The notes beneath the pieces were generated by a model. The model was given only the letters and a program-made list of their open reading frames with translations. It was not told the DNA's origin and did not search any database. DNA of 64,000 nt from Pilosibacter fragilis (lineage in GTDB: Bacteria; Bacillota; Clostridia; Lachnospirales; Lachnospiraceae), in assembly GCF_032490495.1 (NCBI RefSeq), contig NZ_JAVYJB010000009.1:1-64000 (forward strand). The letters are read 5' to 3'. A program made the position numbers and the translations under genes. This document shows, piece after piece, positions 49,801 to 56,988 of the stretch (positions are counted from its first letter, which is position 1; each line of letters opens with the position of its first letter).

Positions 49801-51130
49801 CCTCGTTGAGCTGGACACTGTCCACGGTGCCGTCCTTGATGCGGATACATTTCATATCCTGACCACCGATATCGAGGATGCAGTCTACGGACGGATCGAA
49901 GAATGCCGCCGCGTAGTAGTGGGAGATCGTCTCGACCTCGCCCTCATCCAGCATGAAGGCCGCCTTTAAGAGGGCCTCGCCGTAGCCGGTGGAGCAGGAG
50001 TAGGCGATCTTCGCGCTGTCCGGAAGCAGGGACTTAATCTCCTTTATGGAAGAGATCGCGGTCGCCAACGGGCTTCCGTTGTTGCTGCTGTAAAAGCTGT
50101 AGAGCAGGGAACCATCCTCGCCGACGAGTGCCACCTTCGTTGTGGTGGAACCGGCATCGATTCCTAAGAATACATTTCCCTCATAGGTGGCGAGGTCGCC
50201 GCGGCGGACCTTGTACTGGTCATGGCGGTCGGTGAATTCCTTATAATCTGCCTCATCCTTAAATAAAGGCTGCATTCTCTTTACTTCAAATTTCATCTTG
50301 ATGCCGCCGGAGAGATCCGAGATCAGCTTATCAAGGGAGAAGATCTCCGCATCATCTTTTGCGTTCATGGCAGCGCCCGTGGCTGCAAAGAGGTGGGAGT
50401 GATCCGGAGCGATAATGGCGTCTCCGGTCAGATTTAAGGTGCGGATAAAGGCGTTCCGAAGTTCCGGTAAGAAGTGCAGCGGACCTCCGAGGAACGCTAC
50501 GTTTCCGCGGATCGGCTTGCCGCAGGCGAGACCGCTGATGGTCTGGTTTACGACTGCCTGGAAGATCGAGGCGGCGAGGTCCTCACGGGTAGCCCCATCG
50601 TTGATCAGCGGCTGGATATCGGATTTCGCGAATACGCCGCAGCGGGCAGCGATCGGGTAGATCGCCTTATAATTCTTTGCATATTCATTCAGACCGGCAG
50701 CATCCGTCTGTAATAAGGAAGCCATCTGGTCGATAAAGGAACCGGTACCTCCGGCGCAGATCCCGTTCATACGCTGGTCGATTCCGCCTGTAAAGTAGAT
50801 GATTTTCGCGTCCTCGCCGCCAAGCTCGATGGCGACATCCGTCCGCGGAGCGTAGTCCTGAAGTGCGGTCGCAACCGCTACGACTTCCTGGACAAATGGA
50901 ATATGTAAGTAACCCGACAGAGTGAGTCCGCCGGAACCTGTAATATTGGGCCGTAAAGAGAGTTCACCGAGTTCTCCCTTACACTTTTTCAGAAGCGAGG
51001 CCAGGGTTTCCTGGATATTGGCGTAATGCCGCTCATAATCCGCGAATAAAATTTTGTTGTTGTCGTCGATCACGGCAACTTTTACTGTAGTGGAACCGAT
51101 ATCGATTCCCAGACGATAGCATTGATTCAT
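46808..51130 (-). CDS. Giant 2-hydroxyacyl-CoA dehydratase activase-related protein (1440 aa)
   Basis: It has two BadF/BadG-type ASKHA ATPase modules. The first is at about 5-270 (LGIDIGSTTVKVAVID, ICAGGTGSFIDQM, AARCGVFAKSDIQ). The second is at about 318-590 (LGIDAGSTTTKVALVG, ILDIGGQDMKCI, ACSSGCGSFIETF, GTRCTVFMNSNV). The paired cysteines would hold a bridging [4Fe-4S] cluster. A DUF2229 region (CRGCVNHC, GIPRVLNMYENFPYWATFF) and an HgdB-like C-terminal region follow (about 640-1400). Small activases (HgdC) use ATP to inject an electron into radical dehydratases. The role of these giant homologues, common in Clostridia, is not settled. No dehydratase subunits lie adjacent. Confidence 0.9.
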   Translation of the reverse strand: MNQCYRLGIDIGSTTVKVAVIDDNNKILFADYERHYANIQETLASLLKKCKGELGELSLRPNITGSGGLTLSGYLHIPFVQEVVAVATALQDYAPRTDVAIELGGEDAKIIYFTGGIDQRMNGICAGGTGSFIDQMASLLQTDAAGLNEYAKNYKAIYPIAARCGVFAKSDIQPLINDGATREDLAASIFQAVVNQTISGLACGKPIRGNVAFLGGPLHFLPELRNAFIRTLNLTGDAIIAPDHSHLFAATGAAMNAKDDAEIFSLDKLISDLSGGIKMKFEVKRMQPLFKDEADYKEFTDRHDQYKVRRGDLATYEGNVFLGIDAGSTTTKVALVGEDGSLLYSFYSSNNGSPLATAISSIKEIKSLLPDSAKIAYSCSTGYGEALLKAAFMLDEGEVETISHYYAAAFFDPSVDCILDIGGQDMKCIRIKDGTVDSVQLNEACSSGCGSFIETFAKSLNYSVQDFAKAALFAQNPVDLGTRCTVFMNSNVKQAQKEGASVADISAGLAYSVIKNALFKVIKITSAGDLGKNVVVQGGTFYNDAVLRSFERISGCNAVRPDIAGIMGAFGAALIARERYMHRPHETTMLSLDDMINLTYTTTMSRCRGCVNHCVLTINRFEGGRQYISGNRCERGLGVEKAKRDIPNLFTWKYHRLFDYEPLTADKATHGVVGIPRVLNMYENFPYWATFFKELGFRVMLSPQSSHQIYELGIETIPSESECYPAKLAHGHISWLIKRDVPFIFYPCIPYERKEVPGAGNHYNCPMVTSYSENIKNNMEELKEKNVKFLNPFMAFTSEAVLSKQLQEVFKKEFDIPESETKKAAKKAWDELAQARTDVEKKGEEVLQYLKDTGKHGIVLAGRPYHIDPEINHGIADMITSYGFAVLTEDSVSHLGKVERPLVVTDQWMYHSRLYAAAAFVKTQDNLDLVQLNSFGCGLDAVTTDQVSDILTRSGKIYTVLKIDEVNNLGAARIRIRSLISALRVREERRYTRNIVSSSYNRVMFTKDMKKNYTLLCPQMSPIHFELIEPAIRSFGYNLVVLQNDDKTAVDTGLKYVNNDACYPSLIVIGQIMDALLSGKYDLDHTAVLMSQTGGGCRASNYIGFIRRALEKAGMAQIPVISINANGMETNPGFKYTPAMLVKALQAVVYGDVFMRVLYATRPYEAVPGSANALHEKWKKICVKALSTKSAGMMTFVKNIRGIIHDFDNLERTNVHKPKVGIVGEILVKFSPTANNHIVELLESEGAEAVMPDLMDFLLYCFYNSNFKADNLGMKRSTAHLCNMAISLLEYMRKAARIALEKSTHFTPPSRIKDLAVMANGFVSLGNQTGEGWFLTGEMLELIKSGVNNIVCVQPFGCLPNHIVGKGVIKELRYANPKANIIAVDYDPGASEVNQLNRIKLMLSTAQKNLEKEEYVDPNLAKTLKKVEELSSKRVNKCRL

Positions 51131-51527
51131 ACGAGCGGGGAGTTCTCCCCATACCTCCTTTTCAACAGAAAAAAACGAGCCGTCCGCAAAAAGCAGGCAG
51201 CCAGCCGGAATGCGGGCATCAACATGCCGAACCGTTCAGCCATACAATTTTCTGCCGGAATCGGCACATAGCTGAACTGTTATGTCAAAATTCCGCACAT
51301 AGTATAACACATTAAAAAAGGAAATACAATTGACGGAACTGGCATCTTGAGGCTAAAAACGGTTAAAATTCTGTAAAGAATGTGTAAAGATTTTAGAAGA
51401 AAGCGTTGCGGGGATGGATAGACATTCCAGTAACGATATCATAAAGCGTTTGACAAAAGAAACGGTTGGGAATTATAATACGGGACGTAGGAGAAATAGA
51501 TATTTCTATTAGGAAAGGAAAGCTTCA
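51131..51527. other. Divergent intergenic region, activase and rhomboid-like genes
   Basis: On the minus strand AAGGAGGT lies about 22 nt from the activase ATG, farther than usual. The sequence GGGGAGAACTCCCC between them can fold and bring the two together. On the plus strand, TTGACA-like bases near 51450 may serve the rhomboid-like gene. Nothing else is evident. Confidence 0.45.
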
Positions 51528-52391
51528 ATGAATTTTATGAACAAGATGGAGCGGAAATTCGGACGGTACGCGATTCCGAATCTCATGTATTATATCGTGA
51601 TCCTGTATGCGGTGGGCGTGCTGGTCCAGATGATGGCACCGGCATTTTACATCCAGTACCTGATGCTGGATGCGAGGGCGATCCTTCACGGACAGATCTG
51701 GCGAGTCGTTACATTTATGATCTGGCCGCCGTCTGGCAGTCTTTTCTTTAACCTGATAGCGATCTACCTTTACTACAATCTGGGAATGACTCTGGAGCGG
51801 GTTTGGGGAACCTTCCGGTTTAACGTGTACTTTTTTATGGGTGTGATCGGTCATGTCCTTGCGGCGCTGCTGATCTACATCATTACAGGGCAGGTCTATA
51901 TTCTCACCACAGATTATCTGAACTTTTCCCTGTTTTTTGCATTTGCAGCCACATTCCCGGAAATGCAGTTTTACCTGTTTTTTGTACTTCCGATCAAGGC
52001 GAAGTATCTGGCACTTTTTGATGGACTTTACTTCGTCTATGGATTCCTTTTCGGCGGCATGTCGCAGAGAATTGCGATCGTTATGTCTTTACTTAATTTT
52101 ATCGTATACCTCTTCATGTCCAGGGGGAGCCGTCTGAATCCGAAAGAGATCAGAAGAAAGCAGGTTTTTCACACACAGATGCGCGAGGCGCAGAAGACAG
52201 CGGAAAAGATCGGACGCCACCGCTGTGCTGTATGCGGACGTACCGAGGAGGATGACCCGAATCTTGTATTCCGCTACTGCTCCAAGTGCGAAGGCGACTA
52301 TGAATACTGTCAGGACCACCTGTATACCCACAAACATGTAACAAAAGGCGGGATGGATCCAAGACAGGCAAACAGCAATCAGGAGGCATAA
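51528..52391 (+). CDS. Rhomboid-like pseudoprotease with C-terminal zinc-binding tail
   Basis: The 287-residue protein has about six transmembrane helices at 15-200. NLIAIYLYYNLGMTLERVWG matches the rhomboid TM2 signature, but the preceding His is missing (SLFFN). The expected Gly-x-Ser-Gly of TM4 reads DYLNFSLFF. It is therefore probably inactive, closer to Derlin-like members. Residues 230-280 add a Cys/His-rich tail (CAVCG, YCSKCEGDYEYC, HLYTHKH) that could bind two zinc ions. pyk starts 2 nt after its stop, and its ribosome binding site lies within this gene. Confidence 0.75.
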   Translation: MNFMNKMERKFGRYAIPNLMYYIVILYAVGVLVQMMAPAFYIQYLMLDARAILHGQIWRVVTFMIWPPSGSLFFNLIAIYLYYNLGMTLERVWGTFRFNVYFFMGVIGHVLAALLIYIITGQVYILTTDYLNFSLFFAFAATFPEMQFYLFFVLPIKAKYLALFDGLYFVYGFLFGGMSQRIAIVMSLLNFIVYLFMSRGSRLNPKEIRRKQVFHTQMREAQKTAEKIGRHRCAVCGRTEEDDPNLVFRYCSKCEGDYEYCQDHLYTHKHVTKGGMDPRQANSNQEA

Positions 52392-52392
52392 C

Positions 52393-53829
52393 ATGAAGAA
52401 AACAAAAATTATCTGTACCATGGGACCGAACAGCGATGACAGAGAGGTCATGAAACAGCTGCTCTTAAACGGAATGGATGTTGCCCGTTTCAACTTCTCC
52501 CACGGAACACACGATGAGCAGAGAGCCCGCTACAAACAGCTCCGCGAGGTTGCGGAAGAGGTTGGAAAACCGGTAGCGGCTCTTCTTGATACAAAGGGCC
52601 CGGAGATCCGTACCGGTGTTTTAAAGGACGGAAAGAAGGTAACTCTGACAGCAGGCGAGGAGATCATCCTTACAACAGAGGATATCGTCGGTGACGCAAA
52701 GAGAGTCCACATCAACTATAACGGTTTAAATGAGGATGTAACAGAGGGCAACGTGATCCTGATCGATGACGGTCTGATCGAGCTCCATGTTGAACGTGTC
52801 GAGGGAACCGAGATCTACTGCAGGATCATGAACGGCGGCGAGCTTGGAGAGAGAAAGGGCGTCAACGTCCCGAATGTAAAGATCAAGCTTCCGGCATTAA
52901 CAGATAAAGATAAGGAAGATATCCGTTTCGGTATCGAGCTTGGGTTCGACTATATCGCGGCTTCTTTTATCCGTTCCGCAGATGCGATCCGTGAGATCCG
53001 CCAGATGTTGGATGAGGGCGGTTCCTCAATGGGAATCATCGCGAAGATCGAGAACGCTGAGGGACTTGAGAACCTTGACGAGATCATCGAGGCCAGCGAC
53101 GGAATCATGGTAGCCCGCGGAGATCTGGGCGTTGAGATCGCACCGGAGAAGCTTCCGCACCTTCAGAAAATGATGATCAAAAAGTGCAGCGCTGCATGTA
53201 AGGTCGTTATCACAGCGACCCAGATGCTGGATTCCATGATCCGCAACCCGAGACCGACCCGCGCGGAGGTTTCCGATGTTGCGAACGCTGTATATGACGG
53301 AACAGATGTCGTTATGTTATCCGGTGAGACTGCAAACGGCAAGTATCCGGTCGAGGCATTAAAGATGATGGCTCATATCGTTGAGGAGACCGAGTCCCAC
53401 ATGAACGGTGACTTCTATGAGAAGAGAACCGTATCCGACGATAACCGCCACAATATTTCCAATGCAGTGAGCTACGCATCCGTTGCGACTGCACAGTCCC
53501 TTGATGCGGCTGTCATCATTGCGCCGAGTATCAGCGGCTACACAGCGAGAATGCTTTCCAAGTGGCATCCGTCCACAAAACTTGTGGGAATGTCCCCGAG
53601 TATCTCTGCAGTCCGAAAGATGATGCTCTACTGGGGTGTAACTCCGTTCCAGGCAAAGAGAGCGGAATCCACTGACACTCTAATTGAGAACAGTATTGAC
53701 ATTTTAAAAGAGAATGGTATTGTAAAAACAGGCGATATCGCAGTTGTAACCGCAGGAGTCGTTGATTATGCGAAAAGACATGAGCCGGCTGCTTCTACAA
53801 ACATCATGCGTGTTGTAAATATCGACTAA
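52393..53829 (+). CDS. pyk: Pyruvate kinase
   Basis: The 478-residue enzyme has KTKIICTMGPNSDDREVMKQLLLNGMDVARFNFSHG at the N-terminus and the active-site block GIIAKIENAEGLENLDEIIEASDGIMVARGDLGVEI near 215-250. TATQMLDSMIRNPRPTRAEVSDVANAVYDGTDVVMLSGETANGKYPVEAL follows. It ends after the allosteric C domain and lacks the extra PEP-utilising domain of Bacillus PykA. It makes pyruvate and ATP from PEP and ADP. Start follows TCAGGAGGCATAAC. Confidence 0.97.
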   Translation: MKKTKIICTMGPNSDDREVMKQLLLNGMDVARFNFSHGTHDEQRARYKQLREVAEEVGKPVAALLDTKGPEIRTGVLKDGKKVTLTAGEEIILTTEDIVGDAKRVHINYNGLNEDVTEGNVILIDDGLIELHVERVEGTEIYCRIMNGGELGERKGVNVPNVKIKLPALTDKDKEDIRFGIELGFDYIAASFIRSADAIREIRQMLDEGGSSMGIIAKIENAEGLENLDEIIEASDGIMVARGDLGVEIAPEKLPHLQKMMIKKCSAACKVVITATQMLDSMIRNPRPTRAEVSDVANAVYDGTDVVMLSGETANGKYPVEALKMMAHIVEETESHMNGDFYEKRTVSDDNRHNISNAVSYASVATAQSLDAAVIIAPSISGYTARMLSKWHPSTKLVGMSPSISAVRKMMLYWGVTPFQAKRAESTDTLIENSIDILKENGIVKTGDIAVVTAGVVDYAKRHEPAASTNIMRVVNID

Positions 53830-53856
53830 CACTGACTAACGAAGGAGAGAACGTAC

Positions 53857-55131
53857 ATGGAGAAGAAACCGTTTGTAACGAAGGAACAGCTGGAGGAGAT
53901 CGCGAAGACATACCCGACCCCGTTTTATCTTTACGATGAGAAGGGGATCCGCGAGAATGCCCTGAAATTAAAAGAGGCATTTTCCTGGAACAAGGGATTC
54001 AGGGAATACTTTGCAGTAAAAGCGACACCGAATCCGTTCATTTTAAAAACACTTCAGGAGCTTGGATGCGGAACAGACTGCTCTTCTAAGACAGAGCTTT
54101 TAATGTCCGATGCATGCGGTTTTTCCGGCCATGACATCATGTTCTCTTCCAACGATACCCCGCCGGAAGAGTTCAAACTGGCTTACGACCTCGGTGCGAT
54201 CATCAACCTGGATGATTTCACACATATCGAGTGTCTGGAGAAGACGATCGGAACGATCCCGGAGACGATCTGCTGCCGTTTCAATCCGGGCGGATTATTC
54301 AAGGTAACAACTGATATCATGGATAACCCGGGTGATGCGAAGTACGGCATGACAGAGGCCCAGATCACAGAGGCTTACAAGATCTTAAAGGCAAAGGGCG
54401 CGAAGAACTTTGGTATCCATGCGTTCCTTGCAAGCAACACTGTGACAAATGAGTATTATCCGCTTCTCGCGAAGGTTCTTTTTGAACTTGCCGTGAAGTT
54501 AAAGAAAGAGACTGGCGCTGACATCAAGTTCATCAACCTCTCCGGCGGAATCGGAATCCCGTACAGACCGGACCAGGAGCCGAACGATATCAAGGTTATC
54601 GGTGAGGGCGTAAGAAAAGTTTACGAGGAAGTTCTCGTTCCGGCAGGAATGGGCGATGTTGCGATCTTCACTGAGCTTGGACGTTTCATGCTGGCTCCGT
54701 ACGGCGCTCTCGTGACAAGAGCGATCCATGAGAAGCATACCTATAAGGAGTACATCGGCGTTGATGCATGCGCAGTAAACCTGATGCGCCCGGCTATGTA
54801 CGGCGCTTATCACCATATCACGGTTATGGGAAAAGAGAACGAGCCCTGCGACCACAAGTACGATGTGACAGGTTCCCTCTGCGAGAACAACGATAAGTTT
54901 GCAATCGACCGTATGCTTCCGAAGATCGATAAGGGCGACCTGCTCTTTATCCACGATGCAGGCGCACACGGATTCGCGATGGGTTACAACTATAACGGTA
55001 AATTAAAGAGCGCAGAGCTTCTTCTCAAGGAAGACGGCAGTGTCCAGATGATCCGCCGGGCGGAGACTCCGAAGGACTACTTCGCTACATTTGATTTCTG
55101 CGATATTCTTAAGAATGTGAAAAACGTGTAA
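53857..55131 (+). CDS. lysA: Diaminopimelate decarboxylase
   Basis: The 424-residue fold type III PLP enzyme has the PLP lysine in YFAVKATPNP (near 51), a glycine-rich phosphate-binding loop INLSGGIGIPYRP (near 228) and the second active-site Cys in GSLCENNDKF. It decarboxylates meso-diaminopimelate to L-lysine. The start follows GAAGGAGAGAACGTAC, 27 nt after pyk, so the two may be co-transcribed. Other type III decarboxylases are possible, but length and motifs fit LysA. Confidence 0.9.
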   Translation: MEKKPFVTKEQLEEIAKTYPTPFYLYDEKGIRENALKLKEAFSWNKGFREYFAVKATPNPFILKTLQELGCGTDCSSKTELLMSDACGFSGHDIMFSSNDTPPEEFKLAYDLGAIINLDDFTHIECLEKTIGTIPETICCRFNPGGLFKVTTDIMDNPGDAKYGMTEAQITEAYKILKAKGAKNFGIHAFLASNTVTNEYYPLLAKVLFELAVKLKKETGADIKFINLSGGIGIPYRPDQEPNDIKVIGEGVRKVYEEVLVPAGMGDVAIFTELGRFMLAPYGALVTRAIHEKHTYKEYIGVDACAVNLMRPAMYGAYHHITVMGKENEPCDHKYDVTGSLCENNDKFAIDRMLPKIDKGDLLFIHDAGAHGFAMGYNYNGKLKSAELLLKEDGSVQMIRRAETPKDYFATFDFCDILKNVKNV

Positions 55132-55179
55132 GAAACCGACCGATGATTTGGACCGGTGTGGCGGACAGCAGTTAAAAAC

Positions 55180-55230
55180 AGAAAGACGGTACTTAACCCT
55201 GGAACGAGTTGAGTGCCGTCTTTTTTTGGG
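55180..55230 (+). terminator. Terminator after lysA
   Basis: AGACGGTACT pairs with AGTGCCGTCT (one G-U) across about 20 nt, followed by TTTTTTT. Confidence 0.8.
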
Positions 55231-55252
55231 AGATTTTTCTGGAAAAATGGCA

Positions 55253-55281
55253 TGAAAAAACCCTGTACATACTGTACAGGG
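55253..55281 (-). terminator. Minus-strand terminator without an annotated gene upstream
   Basis: On the minus strand CCCTGTACA pairs with TGTACAGGG around GTA and runs into TTTTTTC. No minus-strand gene ends here, so a short transcript starting around 55365 (TATACT -10 on the minus strand) is possible. Confidence 0.55.
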
Positions 55282-55581
55282 ATTCATCATTTAGGATTTC
55301 AATTTCAAAAAGGTTTAGGATAAAGGATTTAAATTATCTCGTGCATTTCTTATGGTTAAAGTATAGCACATCACCCCCGAAAATGATTGTATATTCTTTG
55401 AATGAATTATTAAGATTTCTTTAAGATTCGGATGTTGTTTTCGAAGAATGTGGAAAAGAGTCGGAAATACTGCAAATTGTGGGTGGGGATATGCACAGAT
55501 GTATATTTTGGGCAGCAGCGCAAGACGAAGTGATTATGAATATCCTGTAAGTAAGAGGAATAGAATAGAGGAATCTTACAT

Positions 55582-56475
55582 GTGAACCATATTAAAGATC
55601 AGATCCGCTGCGGCGCGGCTTACCGTCTGGGACTCACCGGAAAAGGCATCGGCGTGGCGGTTTTGGATACCGGGATCTTTCTTCACCGGGATTTTGACAG
55701 CCGGGTCACCGGGTTCGCAGACATGGTAAACGGGAAGACCTTCGCCTACGATGACTGCGGGCATGGGACTCATATCTGTGGGATCATCGGAGGCAGTGGG
55801 CGTATGTCCGGCGGGCGGTACAGCGGGATCGCGCCGGGCTGTGACCTCGTCATGGTGAAGGTCCTGGACCGGAGAGGAAATGGATATTCTTCGGATGTCC
55901 TGGCGGGAATCTCCTGGATTTTGGAGAGGAAGGAGAAGCTGGGGATCCGGATCTTAAATATATCGGTAGGTGCCTGCTCGAAGCGGGGGATGAGCGAAAA
56001 TTCCGCCCTGGTGAAAGGCGTGAACCGGGCATGGGACGCCGGGCTTGTTGTTGTGGTGGCGGCGGGAAACAATGGCCCCCGGACCATGAGCATCACGACT
56101 CCGGGGATCAGCAGAAAGGTGATCACGGTGGGCTGTTCGGACGATGACAGGGAGGTCCTGGTGGGTGGAAACCGGATGGTGGACTACTCCGGCCGGGGTC
56201 CCACCGCCGCCTGCATCTGCAAGCCGGACCTCGTTGCTCCGGGCTGCAGCGTCGTCAGCTGTGCTGGCCGGGCGGATAAATACACCATCAAAAGCGGCAC
56301 CTCCATGAGCACTCCCATCGTCTCCGGTGCCACAGCGCTCCTTCTGGAACGGTACCCGGATATGACGAATAAGGATGTGAAGCTGAAGCTTCGGGAAAGC
56401 TGCAGGGATATCGGGCTTCCGAGAAATCAGCAGGGGTGGGGGCTGCTGGATGTGGAGAAACTGGTGAGTAAGTAG
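55582..56475 (+). CDS. Intracellular subtilisin-like serine protease (S8)
   Basis: The 297-residue protease has the catalytic triad in VAVLDTGIFLHRDF (Asp near 30), DDCGHGTHICGIIGGSG (His near 63) and KSGTSMSTPIVSGATALL (Ser near 240). Residues AAGNNGPRTMSI include the oxyanion-hole Asn. There is no signal peptide or propeptide, so it should act in the cytoplasm or be exported by another route. Start is GTG after AGAGGAATCTTACAT. Alone among its neighbours; a MITE follows 8 nt behind the stop. Confidence 0.9.
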   Translation: MNHIKDQIRCGAAYRLGLTGKGIGVAVLDTGIFLHRDFDSRVTGFADMVNGKTFAYDDCGHGTHICGIIGGSGRMSGGRYSGIAPGCDLVMVKVLDRRGNGYSSDVLAGISWILERKEKLGIRILNISVGACSKRGMSENSALVKGVNRAWDAGLVVVVAAGNNGPRTMSITTPGISRKVITVGCSDDDREVLVGGNRMVDYSGRGPTAACICKPDLVAPGCSVVSCAGRADKYTIKSGTSMSTPIVSGATALLLERYPDMTNKDVKLKLRESCRDIGLPRNQQGWGLLDVEKLVSK

Positions 56476-56482
56476 AAATCAT

Positions 56483-56615
56483 GTAACTGTTCAGTAGGTC
56501 TGCGCACTTGCTGCGCTGACCGTAAGAAAACATAGGCTGGAGGGCAAAAATCCCATCAGCGAAGCTGATCTGGAATGGATTTTTGCGTGTAACTATGAAG
56601 GGACTGAATAGTTAC
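56483..56615 (+). mobile_element. 133-bp MITE, copy C
   Basis: The ends GTAACTGTTCAGT and ACTGAATAGTTAC are inverted repeats with one mismatch. Flanks GAAATCAT and GAAATTAT match in 7 of 8 positions, an aged target duplication. It lies directly behind the subtilisin stop codon. Confidence 0.88.
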
Positions 56616-56659
56616 GAAATTATAATAAACTGGAGTATATTAAAATCCCTTATAAAGTA

Positions 56660-56760
56660 TGCTATATTAAAAACAAAGAGTGCCACCGATAGACGGCTGG
56701 TCCATAGGTATCAAAAAAATAACCGTTCGATTTCTTAGGTCGGGGCGGTTATTTTTTTGC
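56660..56760 (+). ncRNA. Possible small RNA with terminator
   Basis: TATGCTATATTA near 56657 resembles an extended -10. About 50 nt later AAATAACCG pairs with CGGTTATTT, followed by TTTTTT (56726-56760). No ORF or known riboswitch fits. It could equally be the terminator of the upstream region. Confidence 0.4.
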
Positions 56761-56876
56761 ATTTACAGTATCTTTTCCACAAAATTCTAACATATCTAAG
56801 ATATTCCATCAATCGACTCCAGTATAAAACAGAACAAATTCTAAAAGAAATTTAAGGCCGTTATGGGCTTTGATAT

Positions 56877-56938
56877 TTTACACAGATTTTACATACTGCC
56901 TACAAAGCATTTTACATTCCCCTGATATTCTGATACAT
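56877..56938 (+). promoter_or_regulatory. Pho box (PhoP binding site) and promoter of the Na/Pi cotransporter
   Basis: TTTACA occurs at 56877, 56888 and 56911, with CCTACA at 56899, giving four direct repeats at 11, 11 and 12 bp. This is the TTHAYA-type PhoP box layout of Gram-positive bacteria. A -10-like TACAT lies at 56934-56938, so the last repeat replaces a -35 element. Confidence 0.7.
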
Positions 56939-56988
56939 GGTAAGAAAGAGATAAACAAAATGTTAATGAATTTGAAGAGGGGAAATTT

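Noticed and set aside
55580..55780. Secretion signal on the subtilisin-like protease
   Set aside because: The N-terminus is polar and runs straight into the catalytic fold; no hydrophobic core or propeptide is present.
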